From: Eudromia elegans
Lineage: Eukaryota > Chordata > Aves > Tinamiformes > Tinamidae
Length of the DNA stretch: 64,000 nt
Direction of reading: 5' to 3'
Assembly (NCBI GenBank): GCA_003342815.1
Contig: PTEX01000015.1
Span: 2,298,461-2,362,460 of the forward strand
This document shows positions 1-12,854 of the stretch, piece after piece. The stretch's first letter is position 1. Each line of letters opens with the position of its first letter. A program made the translations under genes and the position numbers. Below the pieces are notes generated by a model that worked only from the letters and a program-made list of their open reading frames with translations, ran no database searches and was not told the origin of the DNA.

Positions 1-235
1 GCCCCGCAGCGCGGGCGGAGCGGTGCCCCCCGCGCGGCAGCGGGCGGCTCGAGCCGTGCGCTCGCCTGAAGCGCACGGGCGTGCGCAGGGTCTCCGCAGG
101 GCCCCGCCGTGCTGCCCTGCCGCGCGTTCCAACGCCGCGCTGCCGGTACTTGCACACGGGCACGGCCGGCGCGCGGCTCGGCGAGCCCGGCGCTGCCGCG
201 TCCTGCTGGCGTTGCTGCCCCCGGGCGAGGGCAGG
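1..235. promoter_or_regulatory. CpG island, probable edge of the KCNB2 promoter / first exon
   Basis: Very GC-rich and CpG-dense: 13 CpGs in the first 60 bases alone, falling off sharply after about 235. The island is cut by the window edge. Vertebrate KCNB2 has an untranslated first exon upstream of the coding exon, and this island or the one at 840-1215 is the natural place for it. I see no coding signal. A candidate donor CAG|GTTTGT lies near 233-235 but is only moderate. Confidence 0.6.
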
Positions 236-839
236 TTTGTGTTTGTATCCTGTGGATGTGCTCTCCGCGTTTAGAGTAGGTCTTGGGCTTCATTCAACTC
301 AAGTTACATAATGATTAAGATGTAAATAAGTGGCATATTTGCAGTTCCTTGGACATTTTAGTTCACCAAATACCAAACCAGCTGTAGCATCACTACCAAA
401 ATTACCACTTTGTAAGTGTTTGTGTACAGAAACAAGGGAGAGCGGCGGGAGCATCCAGAGGCAACATTCCTCAGCAAATACGAAGTCCCTGGGACCTTGT
501 GGCTGCAGGGACACCTGAGAGAAACATTTCAGTCGCTTATCCCATGCCGTAGCTCTGAAGAGCTGCTGGCACTTGTTTAGAGGAGGAAGAGGGAATGGGA
601 AAAGCCCGCCTGCTGAGGCTTTGCTTTGAAAACAGCGAGAGTTTTCCAACTTGGCTGAGTTTTTCCCGAGTTCGTGCAGAACCTGCGCTGAGCCCAAGGG
701 GCTGGGCAGGAGCTGTGGGTGCTGAACGTGCCAAGCCGGGGCTGTGAACCCTGGTGTGAACTCGCAGCTTTCAGGATAGCAAGATAAGGTCCATGCGTGC
801 TGCTTGTGAGGTCTGCCTGCCGTACGGTCACCTGAGACT
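236..839. other. Inter-island sequence, no gene seen
   Basis: Mixed-composition sequence between two CpG islands. Short ORFs on both strands show no recognisable protein. It could include an untranslated exon or proximal promoter, but nothing in the sequence decides this. Confidence 0.4.
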
Positions 840-1215
840 CGCTCACAACGCTCCAGGAGCCCTTGCCGGAGCGCTCCGAGCCGCGCAGGGGAAGTTTGTT
901 GCCGGCACTGCTGCTGCTGCCGCCTTTCCTGCTCTGGGAGTTGCTGATGGGGGGTCCCCCACCTGCGCCTCCCCGGGGCCGGGAGCTGCCGTGCCCGTGC
1001 CCGCGTGGCGCTGCCTTGCGCGGCTTTGGGGGCCGTGTCCCGCTGCGCAGCCTCCTGCCCTGCCGCGGGACGGCCTCGCCGGCGCGCCGCGGTTGGCCTT
1101 GCTCGAGCGCACGCACGGCAGAGCCCACGGCGTCCCCGGCGTGCCGAGAGGAGTAGGCGATGCTCCGAGCGGCACTCCTCGTCTCGAGCCTTTCCATTGG
1201 CCTCGGCGTGGGGAA
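840..1215. promoter_or_regulatory. Second CpG island, candidate promoter / untranslated exon
   Basis: Strongly CpG-rich from about 860 to 1190, ending in an inverted CCAAT box (CCATTGG, near 1194-1200). Several overlapping ORFs on both strands, including a 206-codon antisense frame, are explained by the lack of AT-rich stop codons and resemble no protein I know. With the 1-235 island it forms a split island typical of regulated neuronal genes. Plausible downstream donors are CAG|GTAACG (exon end 1444) and GAG|GTGAGC (exon end 1575); neither is proven. Confidence 0.55.
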
Positions 1216-3129
1216 ATGCCCTGCTGCCTCCCTAACTATGTGTTTGTTTATTTGTGCTCAGCCTCTTCGCTAAGTGCGAGTTAATTGGCAAATTCTGGCT
1301 TGCCGCGCAGGGCAAGACAAGGAGTCAAGCTTTGCAGCAGCTCCCTTGCCAGCTTTTGGGTTTTCACCTGCTCGCCACTGTGGTTTTTATAAGGAAACCT
1401 CAGCCTTTATTCAGTTCCTTGAGCTGCGTGTCAGAACATGTGCAGGTAACGTATGTTTTCCAGGCACTACTATTTTTAAAGCCGTCTGCTGGAGGACATT
1501 TCCGTCCCTGTTGTGCTCCGTACTTTGTTCTTATGTAAACACGCAGTGGAAACGGGGCTGGCTGGTGGTTCAGAGGTGAGCAGTCGTCACGAATGAGGCG
1601 GGAGGTGTCAGGTGGACCCCTCTGAAGGTGCTTCGTGCTCCGGAGCTCTGGGCACACACAGCATCCAGAGGGAAATTAGAGAGCTGGAAAGGGAGCTGCT
1701 TAAAGTTGCTAGGCACTTTGATACAGCTGGGTTGCTTTAGACATACACATGTTCTGGAAGTGTAAGATTTGGGTATTTTCAGGGGTCGTTTTTATGAACT
1801 CGTTATTCTGTTGCATAATGCGCTTTGACCCGGCGACAGGAGAGCAACTGCAGAGTTGAAGTCACAGCACGTGATCTCCTCTGAGTGGAGTCTTTCTCCA
1901 ATATCGCCGGTACGGGGTACGGGGGATTGGTTTATTTTCAAAATAAGTTGTTTGTTTGTTTTTACCCAGTATATGACTGAATGTAGTAAACTTAGGTGTG
2001 CAATAGAAATAGACAGCTTTTCTTTTTCACCTTCTGTTGAGTCGCACTATTTCAATTCTCAGCGGGATGTGAGCACCAGGAGAGAAAGTATTTTGGATTT
2101 CTCATAAGTAGCGGGTATCTTTCTCTCATGCCTATTACTGGAGTGGTAGTGCTGGGAATTTAATTTCTTGGATTTTACAGTAGATCTTTGGGACATCATC
2201 TTTCAGCATTTCAGCACGCAGAAATGGGCATCTGCTTTCCAACTACAGCTGTAAATTGCAGAGCCTGAGATCTCTGAACATGTACAACCGTGTTCCATGG
2301 GAAGCTGTGAAAATATACTGCTTGGGACATTAGAAGCCTTTTTTTCCTATTGTAATGTGCGTTTTTATGTACATGGATTTCTAGGTTTCTTCATCTGTAA
2401 TTATCTGGCTGTATAGAAAAGATTTGGAAAGAATTTCATTATCTTGATTTTTTTTCCCTGTATGTTAAACTTATAGAAATAATATTGCATGAATATTATA
2501 AACATAAATAGATCATTTAGTTTTGTTCAAATAAAATCTAAGTAAAAAGCATTTATACTAGAACATACGTTTAAATACAAAAAAACTCCCAAAGAAACAG
2601 AATAATTCATTTTTATTTTGTGGAACGAAACTTTCAATTTTCTTAGCTATTTTCAGATGAAAACATCATCCCAGTATTATTTCTCTAGCCACCGTAAGCT
2701 GTAAAAAGCTTTAAATATAATATTCCCCAAGCTTAAGGAGAGGACGTTCTCTGTCGGCGGTGGAAGGATGGCAGAAGCTCTCCTGCTGCCTCCCCTTGTC
2801 GATGCTGGATGGCAGCACGTGGTAAAACTTGGGTGCGAGTCGCGCGGCAGCCTCCCCCCAAGCTGCAGAGTCCTCTGGCTCGCTGTGCGCTCCCTCGCTT
2901 CCCTCGGGTTCAGGGGTGGACTGAGGAGCTGTGTTGCTGCTGCCGTGTGTGGCCAGCGCCAAAAATACGGTGGGTTTTGACTGCATAATCTTGAATTAAT
3001 GAACATTATTTTGAACGCGCTGGTTCCAGGGATTAGGGTGACCGCATCAAGTGGCATCTTGAAAGCAGTAATGAAAATTACTTAGGCCACTAAAATCGGT
3101 GTGGTTTATCTGCGTCTAATGCAGGAAGC
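1216..3129. other. Presumed KCNB2 intron 1, proximal part; nothing coding
   Basis: Mostly AT-rich, especially 2330-2700. Two splice-donor-like sites (1445 and 1576) follow the CpG island. A moderately GC-rich stretch at 2750-2960 gives short ORFs on both strands with no recognisable product. Confidence 0.5.
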
Positions 3130-3139
3130 CTATATATAG
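3130..3139. promoter_or_regulatory. MEF2-consensus / TATA-like palindrome CTATATATAG
   Basis: The ten bases match the MEF2 consensus YTAWWWWTAR and are a perfect palindrome. A single site of this kind is expected by chance in tens of kilobases, so function is only a possibility. It lies about 10.7 kb before the KCNB2 coding exon. Confidence 0.25.
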
Positions 3140-3639
3140 CCGTAATGGCAGATCAGCTGTGACTTGGATGTCTGGCTTCTCTATGGCCCCATTCTGCTGG
3201 CTGTAAAGGGCAGTCAGTAGCATCACGGCTGGCAGCAGCAGGAGAATCAGAACCAAAGTCTATTAGCTAATAAATAATATATGTCGTGCTGGCATAATGC
3301 GGCTCAGAGTATTCAGGAGAAGGATGTGATAAGCAGCAGCTAGAGTCATTACAAGAAGCAATGGCAGGCTACCAATTTGCCTCTCATGAAACCCTGGCCG
3401 TGGGACCACAGTGTATGGTGGAGCTGCACAAGGGCGGATATGGTCCGAGTGCAGGTGGAGGGGCTGAACAGCTCTATAATCCCAGCCCTGGCACGTGACA
3501 GGGGAGGATCTTCTATGCTGGTCACCACTAGGCTCCCTGGCCGGGGTCTCCTGCTGCTGCAGAACATTCTTGCTGCTGCCACCGTACACGGGTATCAGCT
3601 TGTTAGGAAATAAACACCAGTTCTTGAGGTGGAACCGTG

Positions 3640-3960
3640 TAACGACGAGATGAATGCAAAGCTGTGCTGATAATTAACTGAACAAAGCTCTCAAACATAA
3701 TCTTCTTTGATGACACTGGAGATGAGCTTCTCCCCCTGATTGCCTAACAAGTTAAGAAATAGAAATCAATTATTGCAGCGCAGTCCAAATACAGAATAAA
3801 TTTGCCTCGGAGCATTAATAAGACATCTCACGGCAGTTCAGGAAATAGAGTCTCACAGTACCTCATCAATAGTCTGCTGTTAGAAAATTAGCCTTATTTT
3901 AAATGTGTAAGATAAAGCAATAACCAGACACAGCTGCTCAAAATAAGGCTCAAAATAGGG
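3640..3960. other. Possible conserved noncoding element
   Basis: A non-repetitive stretch with many homeodomain-type cores (ATTA, TAATTA) mixed with unbroken moderately complex sequence, no ORF and no simple repeats. This texture resembles vertebrate developmental enhancers. The call rests on appearance only; I cannot test conservation. Confidence 0.22.
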
Positions 3961-6900
3961 TTGTTACCACAGAGGCTTCAGTTGTGTCTTTTGCTCCTTT
4001 AAAGTGTGAGGTTTTGGGTTTATCTGCAAGGTTGGCAAGGACCTCACTGTAGGCATGTTCTTACATGACTAAGTAATGCTGCCATAGTATGTAGCCATAA
4101 TTCTTGTGTGGATATGAGTGTAGCAGAGAGATCATGGGACAGGTGGCGCAGAAGGTGCTGCCCTTCTGTGGCAGCTGGAAAAATCCCACTTCCTCTATTG
4201 AAGCAGACTCAAAACAGTACCCTAGACTAATTAGCCTTGAAATCCCAACGCAGTGAGTGACACTCATGTACGTGCTCATCCAGTGGTTGCTGAGATTAAT
4301 AGCACACAAGGTTGATCTACCTTGACAGTCATGCCATCTAGAAGGTCTTGCTATCTAGAGTATTTGCATCTCGTGCTTTTTTTCCAGTCTAATTATTGTT
4401 GACATAGTATATACTTCTTAACTGTGCAGGCATGTACTTATTTTCAGGACATGTTTTGGTAAAAGTACGTCTAGCAGCGTTGAGAATCTTTTATTGACCT
4501 TGAAGAAGGGATGGAGTTGTTTGTCAGCTCTGGAAGTGAGGACGCTTTCATAGCTTACCCGGTGGTAGCAATACAGCTTTTGTTCACATTTTTTGTTCAC
4601 GTGTGTTTAGTGTATTCCTCCAGTGGGAAATCAAGACTTTAGCACAGTTCAAGCAAATATTTCACTTCTCAGAACCTAAGATTTCCTCCAGCGAAAGGAT
4701 TGCTCATTCCTTTCCACTTACAGCTTCGGGTTTGCTCCCTTTCAAGCCCTGCTTCTCCTTCCCTTCTTTCTTGGTAGGAACAGGGAGTGTGGGCTTACGT
4801 CCTGGGGATGGCTGCTTGCTTTGTGGACTTTGTAATGTCCCAGAGCAGTTCTCGTATTCCCTGGGTAGCCGTGCAATTGAACAGAAAGGGTGTTACCCCC
4901 ATCTCCAGATGCATTTTGAAGAGCGGAATTTGCCCAGTTCTTTTGAAGGACCCATCTTAAATGCTGCTTTAGAGAAGAGATTTCCAGGTGAGTGGGCAGA
5001 GTTGTCCCCGTTATGGTCATGTCTGCGCATTCGGCCTGGGTGGGAGTTCAAAGTGTCTCAGAGATATTTCTTTCAGGATGAATCCTGCTGAAGAACCCTT
5101 CCCACTCCTCCTTTGTACACAGACTTGCGTGTTTGGTATTAGAAATCCTGAACTAATGCCTGTGATGAAGCACCTTTTGAAAGAGGATTTTGTGGTTCTT
5201 AAGAAGTACATTTTGGCTTGATATAGGTAAATAAATTATAGTGGCAACTTTTTTAAAAAAATCCTTTCATTGTATCTTAATTTCAGAAAGCCTAGAAGTG
5301 ATGGTAGTTTACTATTGTGTGTGAGACAGACTGCTCACTTTTTTTTTTCTCGTAATACTTTTTTATTCCCAGATCAATTTGAGGGTCAAAATATGAATAC
5401 TTGACATTCTGCTTTCTAAAGCTCATGCTGTCTCCGCTTGTGGTAGGAGTAAGCATCGGCATGGAAAAGCAGCAAAGCCTCTTCTCTATGGTACTAAACT
5501 GAATAGTATTTCCCAGCCTTATCCCCAAACCAGCTGTACCTTTGTGCAGTGTGTGGAGTCATACCACTGCAGGTAAGGTTTGCAGTCAGAGTTTTCCACT
5601 TTTTGGATAATCTCTTCTCTCAGATGGGCAGAGTAAAATGGCAGGTTGTCATAGGCCCCAAAGGAAAACTTTTAGGGCTAGGGTTGGAGATTTCTGAAAC
5701 ATGAGACATTTTCAGGCATCAAGATGTTGAAGAGTTTGGTTCCTCAGAATCAAGCCTACACTGACATTTGTCTTAATTTTTAATGGTAAAAGCTTTTTAT
5801 TTTTTTATTTTTTTGTGAAGACTTGCTGATGCTGTGACCTTGTGGACACTTCCAGCTGTGTACAAAGGCACCTGTCAGAACCAAGTCACACAGAAATTAA
5901 GGCCTTGGTTCATTCCTGTAGCTTCAGTGCTTCAGTGAGGCACCAGAGATGGGAACTACGGCTGGAGTCTCATTGCAGAAACACTGGATAGAGACACGGA
6001 GAGATGGAAGCTTCTCTTGAGTAAATCAACCCATTTTTTGCACTGAAATCCGTGCCATTGGTATGGGACTGCTATGTTCCTTGAAGAAATTCAGGACCTG
6101 TCTGGTGAGGGATTCTTCCAGTGAAATCTTTGGTAGAGACAGAAAATGAAGCTAAATGCTTGAAGTTCCCAAGAAGTCATTTGAGAGTAACCAAGCTTTC
6201 CCTAACTGTAGTCCTGGGATGGTATGATTGCATGTCAATCATCCATTAGTTAATTCCAACATTATAGCAAGTTTCCCAGACAGGCTCTGGCCAAAGTGGT
6301 ACAGCCGTAGTTTTATATGTAGTTTCATTCCAAAAAGTCATAAAATCCTTCTCAATGTGCCTTATTGCTTTGGACATGATTCCCTGTGTTTATAATGCTT
6401 ATAATATTTCTGTGCCTAGAGACCTAGAAAAAACAGTTGGGTATTCTACAGTGCAAGCTTTTGTTCAAGAGAACAAAAAGTCATCAATGAAATTCATCTG
6501 GGCTTTCAGTTAGTTGGCAGCACTGTCATTATGAGGGAGTGGCAGAAGATTGGAGGATTGTGGAAGATTTCAACTTTAGAATAGCCCTGTTGTTTTAGGA
6601 CAACTGGTTATAGTGGTGCCTCTTGAGAACAAGCAGTGTGTTAAAAATTCCCAGCATTTTGGTGCGCTGAAATAGAGTTATTAAAAAAAAAATCAAGTAG
6701 TGGATGCCTAAATGTCAGTTTAGAGCTTTAGTGTATTCATATTGACGTGTCTACTGAAATTATTATAACCCTATATGTCCCTAAAGAATTGTTAGAAAGC
6801 CTGGACCGAAACTGTGGATCCAGTGTGCTAGGCAGAGTATAAATATATAGTTTGCTTTATCCCTGATCTTACATAACCACATTTCTGTCTATATGAAATT

Positions 6901-9477
6901 GAAGAAAATGATCTCCAGTTTGGCTTTGTATCTCTCTGTGGTAGCTTGCTCAGTCTGGAATTTCCACGGAAGAGTAAATGTGCAGTGGAAGACAGTATCT
7001 TTGGCAGAAGTAACAACTCAGTCCTTTGTAACCAATTGTAAACACAAATAGTAAAGTGCAGACACCACAGAATTATACCCTAAACAAGAGATACTTCAGC
7101 CTGGCTGCAGTGAAAATGCAGGTTTTAGTAAACTGAGCAGGAGTGCCTCAGCCTTGTTTTTTCAGAGGAGTCATGTAGCTACACTTGCCAAAAGCCCAAG
7201 TATTGCTAATAAGGAAAGTCAGAGAACGTGTTAATCTGGAACAGAACCTTGTGGAGGTGTTGGTTCAGCACTGGGGCAGGTTGTGAAGTTAAGTTACAGC
7301 ATATGAGATACCCGAGAGCACAAAGAAGGCACTGCCCTTCCTGTGCACAACCTCCACTAGGATTTTAATGCGGTAGCAGAATGAGCCGCATGCCTCATGT
7401 GCCCATGAAAAGATGACACCTGTGAGTGTGTGTGTTTGTGGCCACAGGACTGAGTGAAGGAATGATAGAGTAAGGGTAGATGCAGTGTTTTTCTGTGGTG
7501 ACAGCAAACATTCGTCAGTGATATTTCCAAAAGTTCAGGGAATCAAAGAGCAGCCCCGGGGGTTTAGGGACCTTTACAGATTGCCTTATTTACTCATCAT
7601 AACTTACTGTCTCTGTTGACTGTACAGGATGCCAAAGCCTGGCAGCTCTGGATGACAGACTGCCAAGTCATTAATCATGCTCTTGAGACCTCGGTTAAGT
7701 ATGTAAGAGGGTGCTCCAACTCAACTTCAAAGTTACTGTGAGGTACTGCTCAAAAAGGCCAGGCGAGGCTCAGATTCCCTAAAAATAGTGCAGTGAAATT
7801 ACACTGAATGCTGTCAGAAGGGTTCAGCCTTCTCGATTAAAGTTGTCCACATCACCTGTAGTGAAGCCTAGGCTCCAAATCTACACAGCTTTACTGGAGA
7901 AACATTTCAGTGAATAACTGCAAGTGTTGCTGGGTTACTTAGAAAATCAGATAAGCCAAGTGTTCTCAGTGTTAGTAATTGCAAAGTTTTACAAACGCTT
8001 TATCAGTTACACTCTCCCTCTTATCATTGTCTTCTGGCTCCTTAACTATTTCTGGCTTCTCTTTCACAAGGTTGTTAAGGAGTGTCCAAAGCTTCAGAGC
8101 GTGCTGCCTCTTGGTGAAGTTCAGCACACACAACTGAGACACTTGCGTGCTCAAGAGGGTGAGCACGTGCATCTACCAAACACACGGATACAGATGATTT
8201 GAAAGGTGTGTTTACAAGAGGACCTACTCTCATGGGGTTCCTGCAGATTTCTGGGACTTCGGGCAGTGATTGTTTGGATATGAGGAATAAATGATCTGTG
8301 AGATCAGTTTCAAAGTGGAAATAATCATAATTTTAGCCTAGCAGCCATAATAACGTCCCAGAGGTGGTTAAGTCTTTCACCCCCTAGGTCAGCCCATCAG
8401 TAGCCCTACAGCAGCTCTCGAGGCCACAGCTACAGTTTCATCGTAGTTTGTGGAAGGAGCTCCCAGTTTCCTTCCTGCTTCTGCGTGTCTTGCCTGGGAT
8501 GTGGTCCGGGATGAGCCAGCCTGTTTGCACAGGGAAACCCCACGGCACAGGAGACGGGCTTGAACTCTGCTTCGCTGCTTCAGGTCACTCGGCTCTGAGC
8601 CGCTCAGTTGTGAGGGCTTAAGCCTAAGCGCAGACGCTGCCATCAAAGGTAATTTAGACAATCAGGGCTTAACTGCTTTTTCTCTCCTGTGCGTGCTCGT
8701 GTGTGTTCCTACATTGGATACGTGTCCGGGAAGTACGAACAATGCTCAAGAATACTGTCTCTTCACCTGTTTCCAGCCTTTGGCTGTTTACAGCTTTGCC
8801 AGAATTTTTGGCTGTGTGAGGTGGGACTTTTGTAAGGCTGGGAAATGGAAATAACAAATACCTCATTCTAGTGGGGTGTTTTTCTTCAGAGCTTTAACTA
8901 TATCATCTCAGCCATTTTTTTTAAAGGTTAAAATTAAGGGAAACAGTTTTAATAAAGGTCCTACAGCTGTTTCATTAAGAAATTGCAGCTCTTCGTACTT
9001 GGAAGCAAAGGAGAGAAATGTGATAGTTGTGATGTGGTAACAGAGCTGTTACAGCAAAGCAGAAGTGGAAAAATGCAGAATGCTCTAGATGATACAATCC
9101 AGTGTGCCCGCTCATGAGAGTCAGCATTTGCTTGCACATGGTCATTAGAATTGTGTTAGTCATAACTTAGTTGCTCTGTCTTGTCTTCACTAATTTGTTC
9201 TATCCCAGATTATTGGCTTTGAGCACATGCAATGGGAGTGGGACACTGAGGCCTCTCATGGTACAGACTGAGAGGAGTTCACGGCTAAAGCAAGTCCCCG
9301 GGGGAACTGCATTCCTTGCGAACCTGCCCATTACCCAACAACTCAATTTTACCAAACTTTTTGGAAGCGTTAACAAGTCGCTATTCTCCTTATTCTGGGC
9401 ACGAGGCTGGGTGCTGCAGAGGTCTAAGTTTTTGGCAGATGTTGAACTCTCCTGCTTGGAGGTGCGTGGGCATAGAG
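3961..9477. other. KCNB2 intron 1, central part; no gene recognised
   Basis: Unremarkable AT-leaning intron sequence. The longest frame (4603-5091 +, 162 codons) has no recognisable domain and no clear splice or promoter context, so it is taken as a chance ORF. Short homopolymer runs occur near 5339 and 5797. A segment at 8843-8900 faintly recalls the middle of a MIR element but is too diverged to call. Confidence 0.5.
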
Positions 9478-9720
9478 CGATGCTCCGCACCTGCGGAGCG
9501 ACCTTGGTGCTGCTCCGACCAGCTGGCACCGCGACCTCCGTCCGTGCTGTGAAACCTCCTGGCAGATGGCTGCAAACAAACTGCTGCCCGGGGCGGATCT
9601 GAAAGCACCCTCATCCTCCCGCCGTGCCTGCAGGTTATTTGGGAGAGTCCTAATTGGGCCGCTCTAACAGCAGAGGCGATTGGGTGGCACCACCTGCGAG
9701 TGCTGCCCGGCTCTCTGTGA
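9478..9720. other. GC-rich patch in intron 1
   Basis: Locally elevated GC and several CpGs with overlapping ORFs on both strands (143 codons +, 123 codons -). No protein family is recognisable. It stands out from flanking AT-rich sequence like the other isolated GC patches of this window. Confidence 0.4.
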
Positions 9721-9837
9721 TCAGCACGCGGGGACATCCTCATCAAGTGTGACAAAAACACTAAGAACTGATTATCTCAATCAGTATCTCAACCTGACCG
9801 GTCAAAAGTATGGGAGTCTTCTAGCGTTTATGACCTT

Positions 9838-9945
9838 CCTTTCTCCATTATGAAATAATGGTAATAATATCCTTATGATGATGTTGAGAAGGTAAATTCT
9901 CAGATACCTTGGAAGCTCTCAGATAGGAGAGTGAGAGCACCGCGA
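9838..9945 (+). repeat. Decayed MIR/L2-like SINE tail
   Basis: The segment reads like a worn copy of the MIR 3' half: an ATTATGAAATAATGG block, a run of ATAAT units, then a TGTTGAGA block, in the order seen in the family (end of the AATGGGGATAATAATA segment, then GTTGTGAGG). Similarity is by eye and low, so the family call is tentative. MIR elements are ancient and shared by amniotes. Confidence 0.3.
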
Positions 9946-11038
9946 GGAAAGCTCATATCTTTGAAAGTCATATTGGGTTTGCAGTAGGGCATACTAAATA
10001 ATATCAGAGGCCAAATACAAAATGAGAAAGATGAGAAGAAATGATAAAAAATTATCCGTCCGTTCACAGCATTAAAAACTCCATGCAGGTGGTGGGAAGA
10101 AGAAACCTAGCCTTCATTCTGTCTTTTCTGACTTTTGGACTAGTAGTCTTTACAATTTTGGCATCTGTTTAATGCAAAGAATTGACTTTGATTGGGGAGA
10201 GGGAGGCTTTATTCAGTATTATAGGCATTTTCTTACACAGGCATTTTATCATTACAAGGAAACAAAACTACTGTCAAGAGTTGCTCTATATCTGTATTTA
10301 TAGTTAGAATTTATGCCTTCCTCAACTGATTGCTAAACAATGCTGGTGAGCAATAGGCTGGCATTGCCCCCTTGATGAGGAATAGCTGCATTTCTCACTT
10401 CCCTAAGTGCAGTAGTAGTATGGTGGAATCACACATAGCCAAAAGGCTGAGGCAATAAATGTAAAGGAAAAAAAGTAATTCAAGCCTTTTCAGCACAAAA
10501 ATTGCAGTATCTGAAGAATTTGGTTGCAGTAACTGAAGGCCAGAACAGTCATTTAAGCAATTGAAAAGGCAACCTTGGTTGCATAATTTTGTTATAGTGA
10601 AAGATCTGTGGTGGTTTTGTATGAAATTTAAAATGCAGATTATAAAGTTAAAAATGTTGTGTAGTTAAAGTAGAGGCTGTTGATTACCTTTGTGTTGTAG
10701 GCACAGCTAGAGATGGAAAAAAAAAGCTACAGAAATAAAGCAGACTAAGAAGAGTTTTTTAAAACAGTATTTAGTTTATTACTCCTGCGTATTTCAGTGA
10801 AAAAAGTACTGTAAACAAGGCAAATACAGCACTCAGTTTTCAAGAGTTTTTCATTTGGGAAGAAGTTTCTTGATTTCGATCTTTCCAAAGTGCCACGCAC
10901 TGTGAATAGTGGTACAAACAGTAGCAAAGGTGGACTCTGGGTATAGCATCTTGGGCACAGTCCTCCCTGCAGTAACCTGGATGGTGTTTCACTGCTCACT
11001 GGCTAAGCGTGACCACAGTTAACTAGGATTTTTAAAGC
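9946..11038. other. Intron 1 sequence, nothing recognised
   Basis: AT-rich, without extended ORFs, clear repeats or promoter-like motifs. Confidence 0.45.
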
Positions 11039-11062
11039 TTTTTTTTTTTTTTTTTTTTTTTT
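11039..11062. repeat. Poly-T tract (24 T)
   Basis: An uninterrupted run of 24 thymines preceded by TTTTTAAAGC. Read on the minus strand it could be a retroposon poly-A tail, but the adjacent sequence is not a recognisable element and I see no target-site duplication. Confidence 0.9.
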
Positions 11063-11540
11063 AAGGGAAAAATCACATTTCCTGAAATAGAGAGATGCAA
11101 CCAATAATTATACTGTCAAGTCAGAAAATGTTTTATCAACTGTAGGCCAGCATTGGTGACTCTTTGCATTGTTTAATGATTCCGTGTGATAATTACATGC
11201 ATAAAATCTAAACCAATGTGTAATCTTGCATGTATTCAGTTTTTGTAATCAGAAAAGCAAACTGGGCTCTGGTTAACCTAAGATTGTTCTGATCACCTTC
11301 ATGGTTTCTGTTGCGTTTTACTCAATATTGCTATGACTAGGGAACACATTTGCAAGAAAGGAGAAGGAATCCCTGGAATTCAATAGCGAATAAACTTTGG
11401 AGCGTCTGTAGATTTTGGCTGAAGACACAACTGATTTTGTGGACAATGGTAGAACCTCACTACAAATTTCTTAAATTCATATTTTTATTATGCAGGAAAG
11501 ACTGTAAAAGAGAATTACTGTTATGTATTAAAATCTGGAG
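11063..11540. other. Intron 1 sequence between two poly-T tracts
   Basis: About 480 bases bounded by long T runs of like orientation. No coding frame or known repeat is evident. Confidence 0.45.
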
Positions 11541-11561
11541 TTTTTTTTTTTTTTTTTTTTT
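11541..11561. repeat. Poly-T tract (21 T)
   Basis: An uninterrupted run of 21 thymines, 480 bases after a similar tract of 24. Likely polymorphic in length. Confidence 0.9.
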
Positions 11562-12644
11562 GTAAAAAGGCTGTAAATACTTCTTCTGAGGAGAAATAGC
11601 TGGTTGTAACTGATTGGTATTTATGTGATCATCTCTGCCTCAGAAGATTGATAAAAGCACCCCAGAAGTTTGGGAGATTCTTAAGCAAATAGACGTTGCA
11701 CGGAAGCACCAGGCAGCGAGTCCTGCCTTCCATTGAGATGTGCAAGAGCAGATGCTGCATTTTGGTTCTGAATGAGATCGCATGCAAGGATTGTGGGGTT
11801 AATTCCTGCCAGCCAGCTTCGTTGTGATAGGAGATTTATTTTTGCAAGTGAAGTTGTCAGATTATCTTTTTCATGAATGAAGGTAAATGTCTCAGGCTTA
11901 AACTCTTATGTAAATAGCCACCGAGCTGCTCCGAGTAGCGCTGGGAGACGAGGAGCGAGATGCACAGTGCAGGACAGCAGGAAGAGTGAGAAGAGGGAAA
12001 ATCTTTTTGGTGCCTGTGTTTTTGAAACAGGCTGAGCTTGGCAGTGAGCCTGCCAACAAGGTGCCGTTTGGGGTTGTTGCCAGTGTGGGGATTAACAAGA
12101 CAGTGAGTTCCACACTCGACACAAAATCTGTAAATGCCTGTATAAATTAAATGTTAGTCTGATGGGTAATTTTGTAGGAATCTTTCCTTTTCCCTGATGT
12201 TTTGGAAATGTGTCAATACCTATATCTTAGGGGAATCACTTATTGATCTTTCATCTGTGGTGGAGGAAACCTTTTGAGATTCAGGTATAATGAGGTCTAA
12301 TATTTTTAATTTTACACGAGGAATAGGGGCAACCATGTTGTAAGCATATCAAACTCTCCCTTGAAATATTTTTTTTTTCCTGCGTACTTTTAGTAGATTC
12401 ACTGTTCTGGATCCTCACTGCACTGGTAAGGATCTGGTCTTAGTGACCTTCTAATTCCCATCTGATATTTTCACTCTTCTTTCATGGTGGCTTTATAGCC
12501 ATTTATTCTTGTGCCATCATGGTCTAATACAAATAGTTCTCTGTTCCTGATGTATTTATGGGTAACAATCCCATCTCATCACAGCCTTCATGCTTGCTCT
12601 GTGAATGGGATCATATTCTTGCTCTTGTTCACAGAAGTGCTATC
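11562..12644. other. Intron 1 sequence, nothing recognised
   Basis: Ordinary intronic sequence. A 65-codon frame at 12511-12708 is partly made by the following poly-A run and is not regarded as a gene. Confidence 0.45.
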
Positions 12645-12662
12645 AAAAAAAAAAAAAAAAAA
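12645..12662. repeat. Poly-A tract (18 A)
   Basis: Eighteen adenines followed by GAAGAA. It could end an old retroposed sequence lying at about 12490-12644, but no parental gene or SINE is recognisable and no flanking direct repeats were found. Confidence 0.85.
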
Positions 12663-12854
12663 GAAGAATCGAAGGTATTTCACATCCAAAGAAAGCACAG
12701 GGAGTTAAGTGTTTATTATTGAGAATGGCAGGAGGAATGTGCTTGAATGGTAGAAGTTACTAAGGAGAACTTTACTATGTGCAAGGAGAAGCTTTATTAA
12801 TACAAAGGGCCCTTGGGCCCTCCCTGTTGGTAGGATATCATTTAAGCACCGTGT

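Noticed and set aside
577-1197. 206-codon minus-strand ORF over the CpG islands
   Set aside because: Low-complexity R/G/P/S-rich composition in a CpG island where stop codons are rare; no family recognised.
4027-4050. CR1-like phrase AAGGTTGGCAAGGACCTC
   Set aside because: Resembles a CR1 3' segment but the matching flanks are missing; too short to call.
4603-5091. 162-codon + frame
   Set aside because: No recognisable domain, no promoter or splice context, and overlapping unrelated frames on the other strand.
8843-8900. MIR-like AATGGAAATAACAAATACCTC segment
   Set aside because: Too diverged and too short to separate from chance.
12490-12662. Retroposed pseudogene ending in poly-A
   Set aside because: No parental gene recognisable and no target-site duplication visible.
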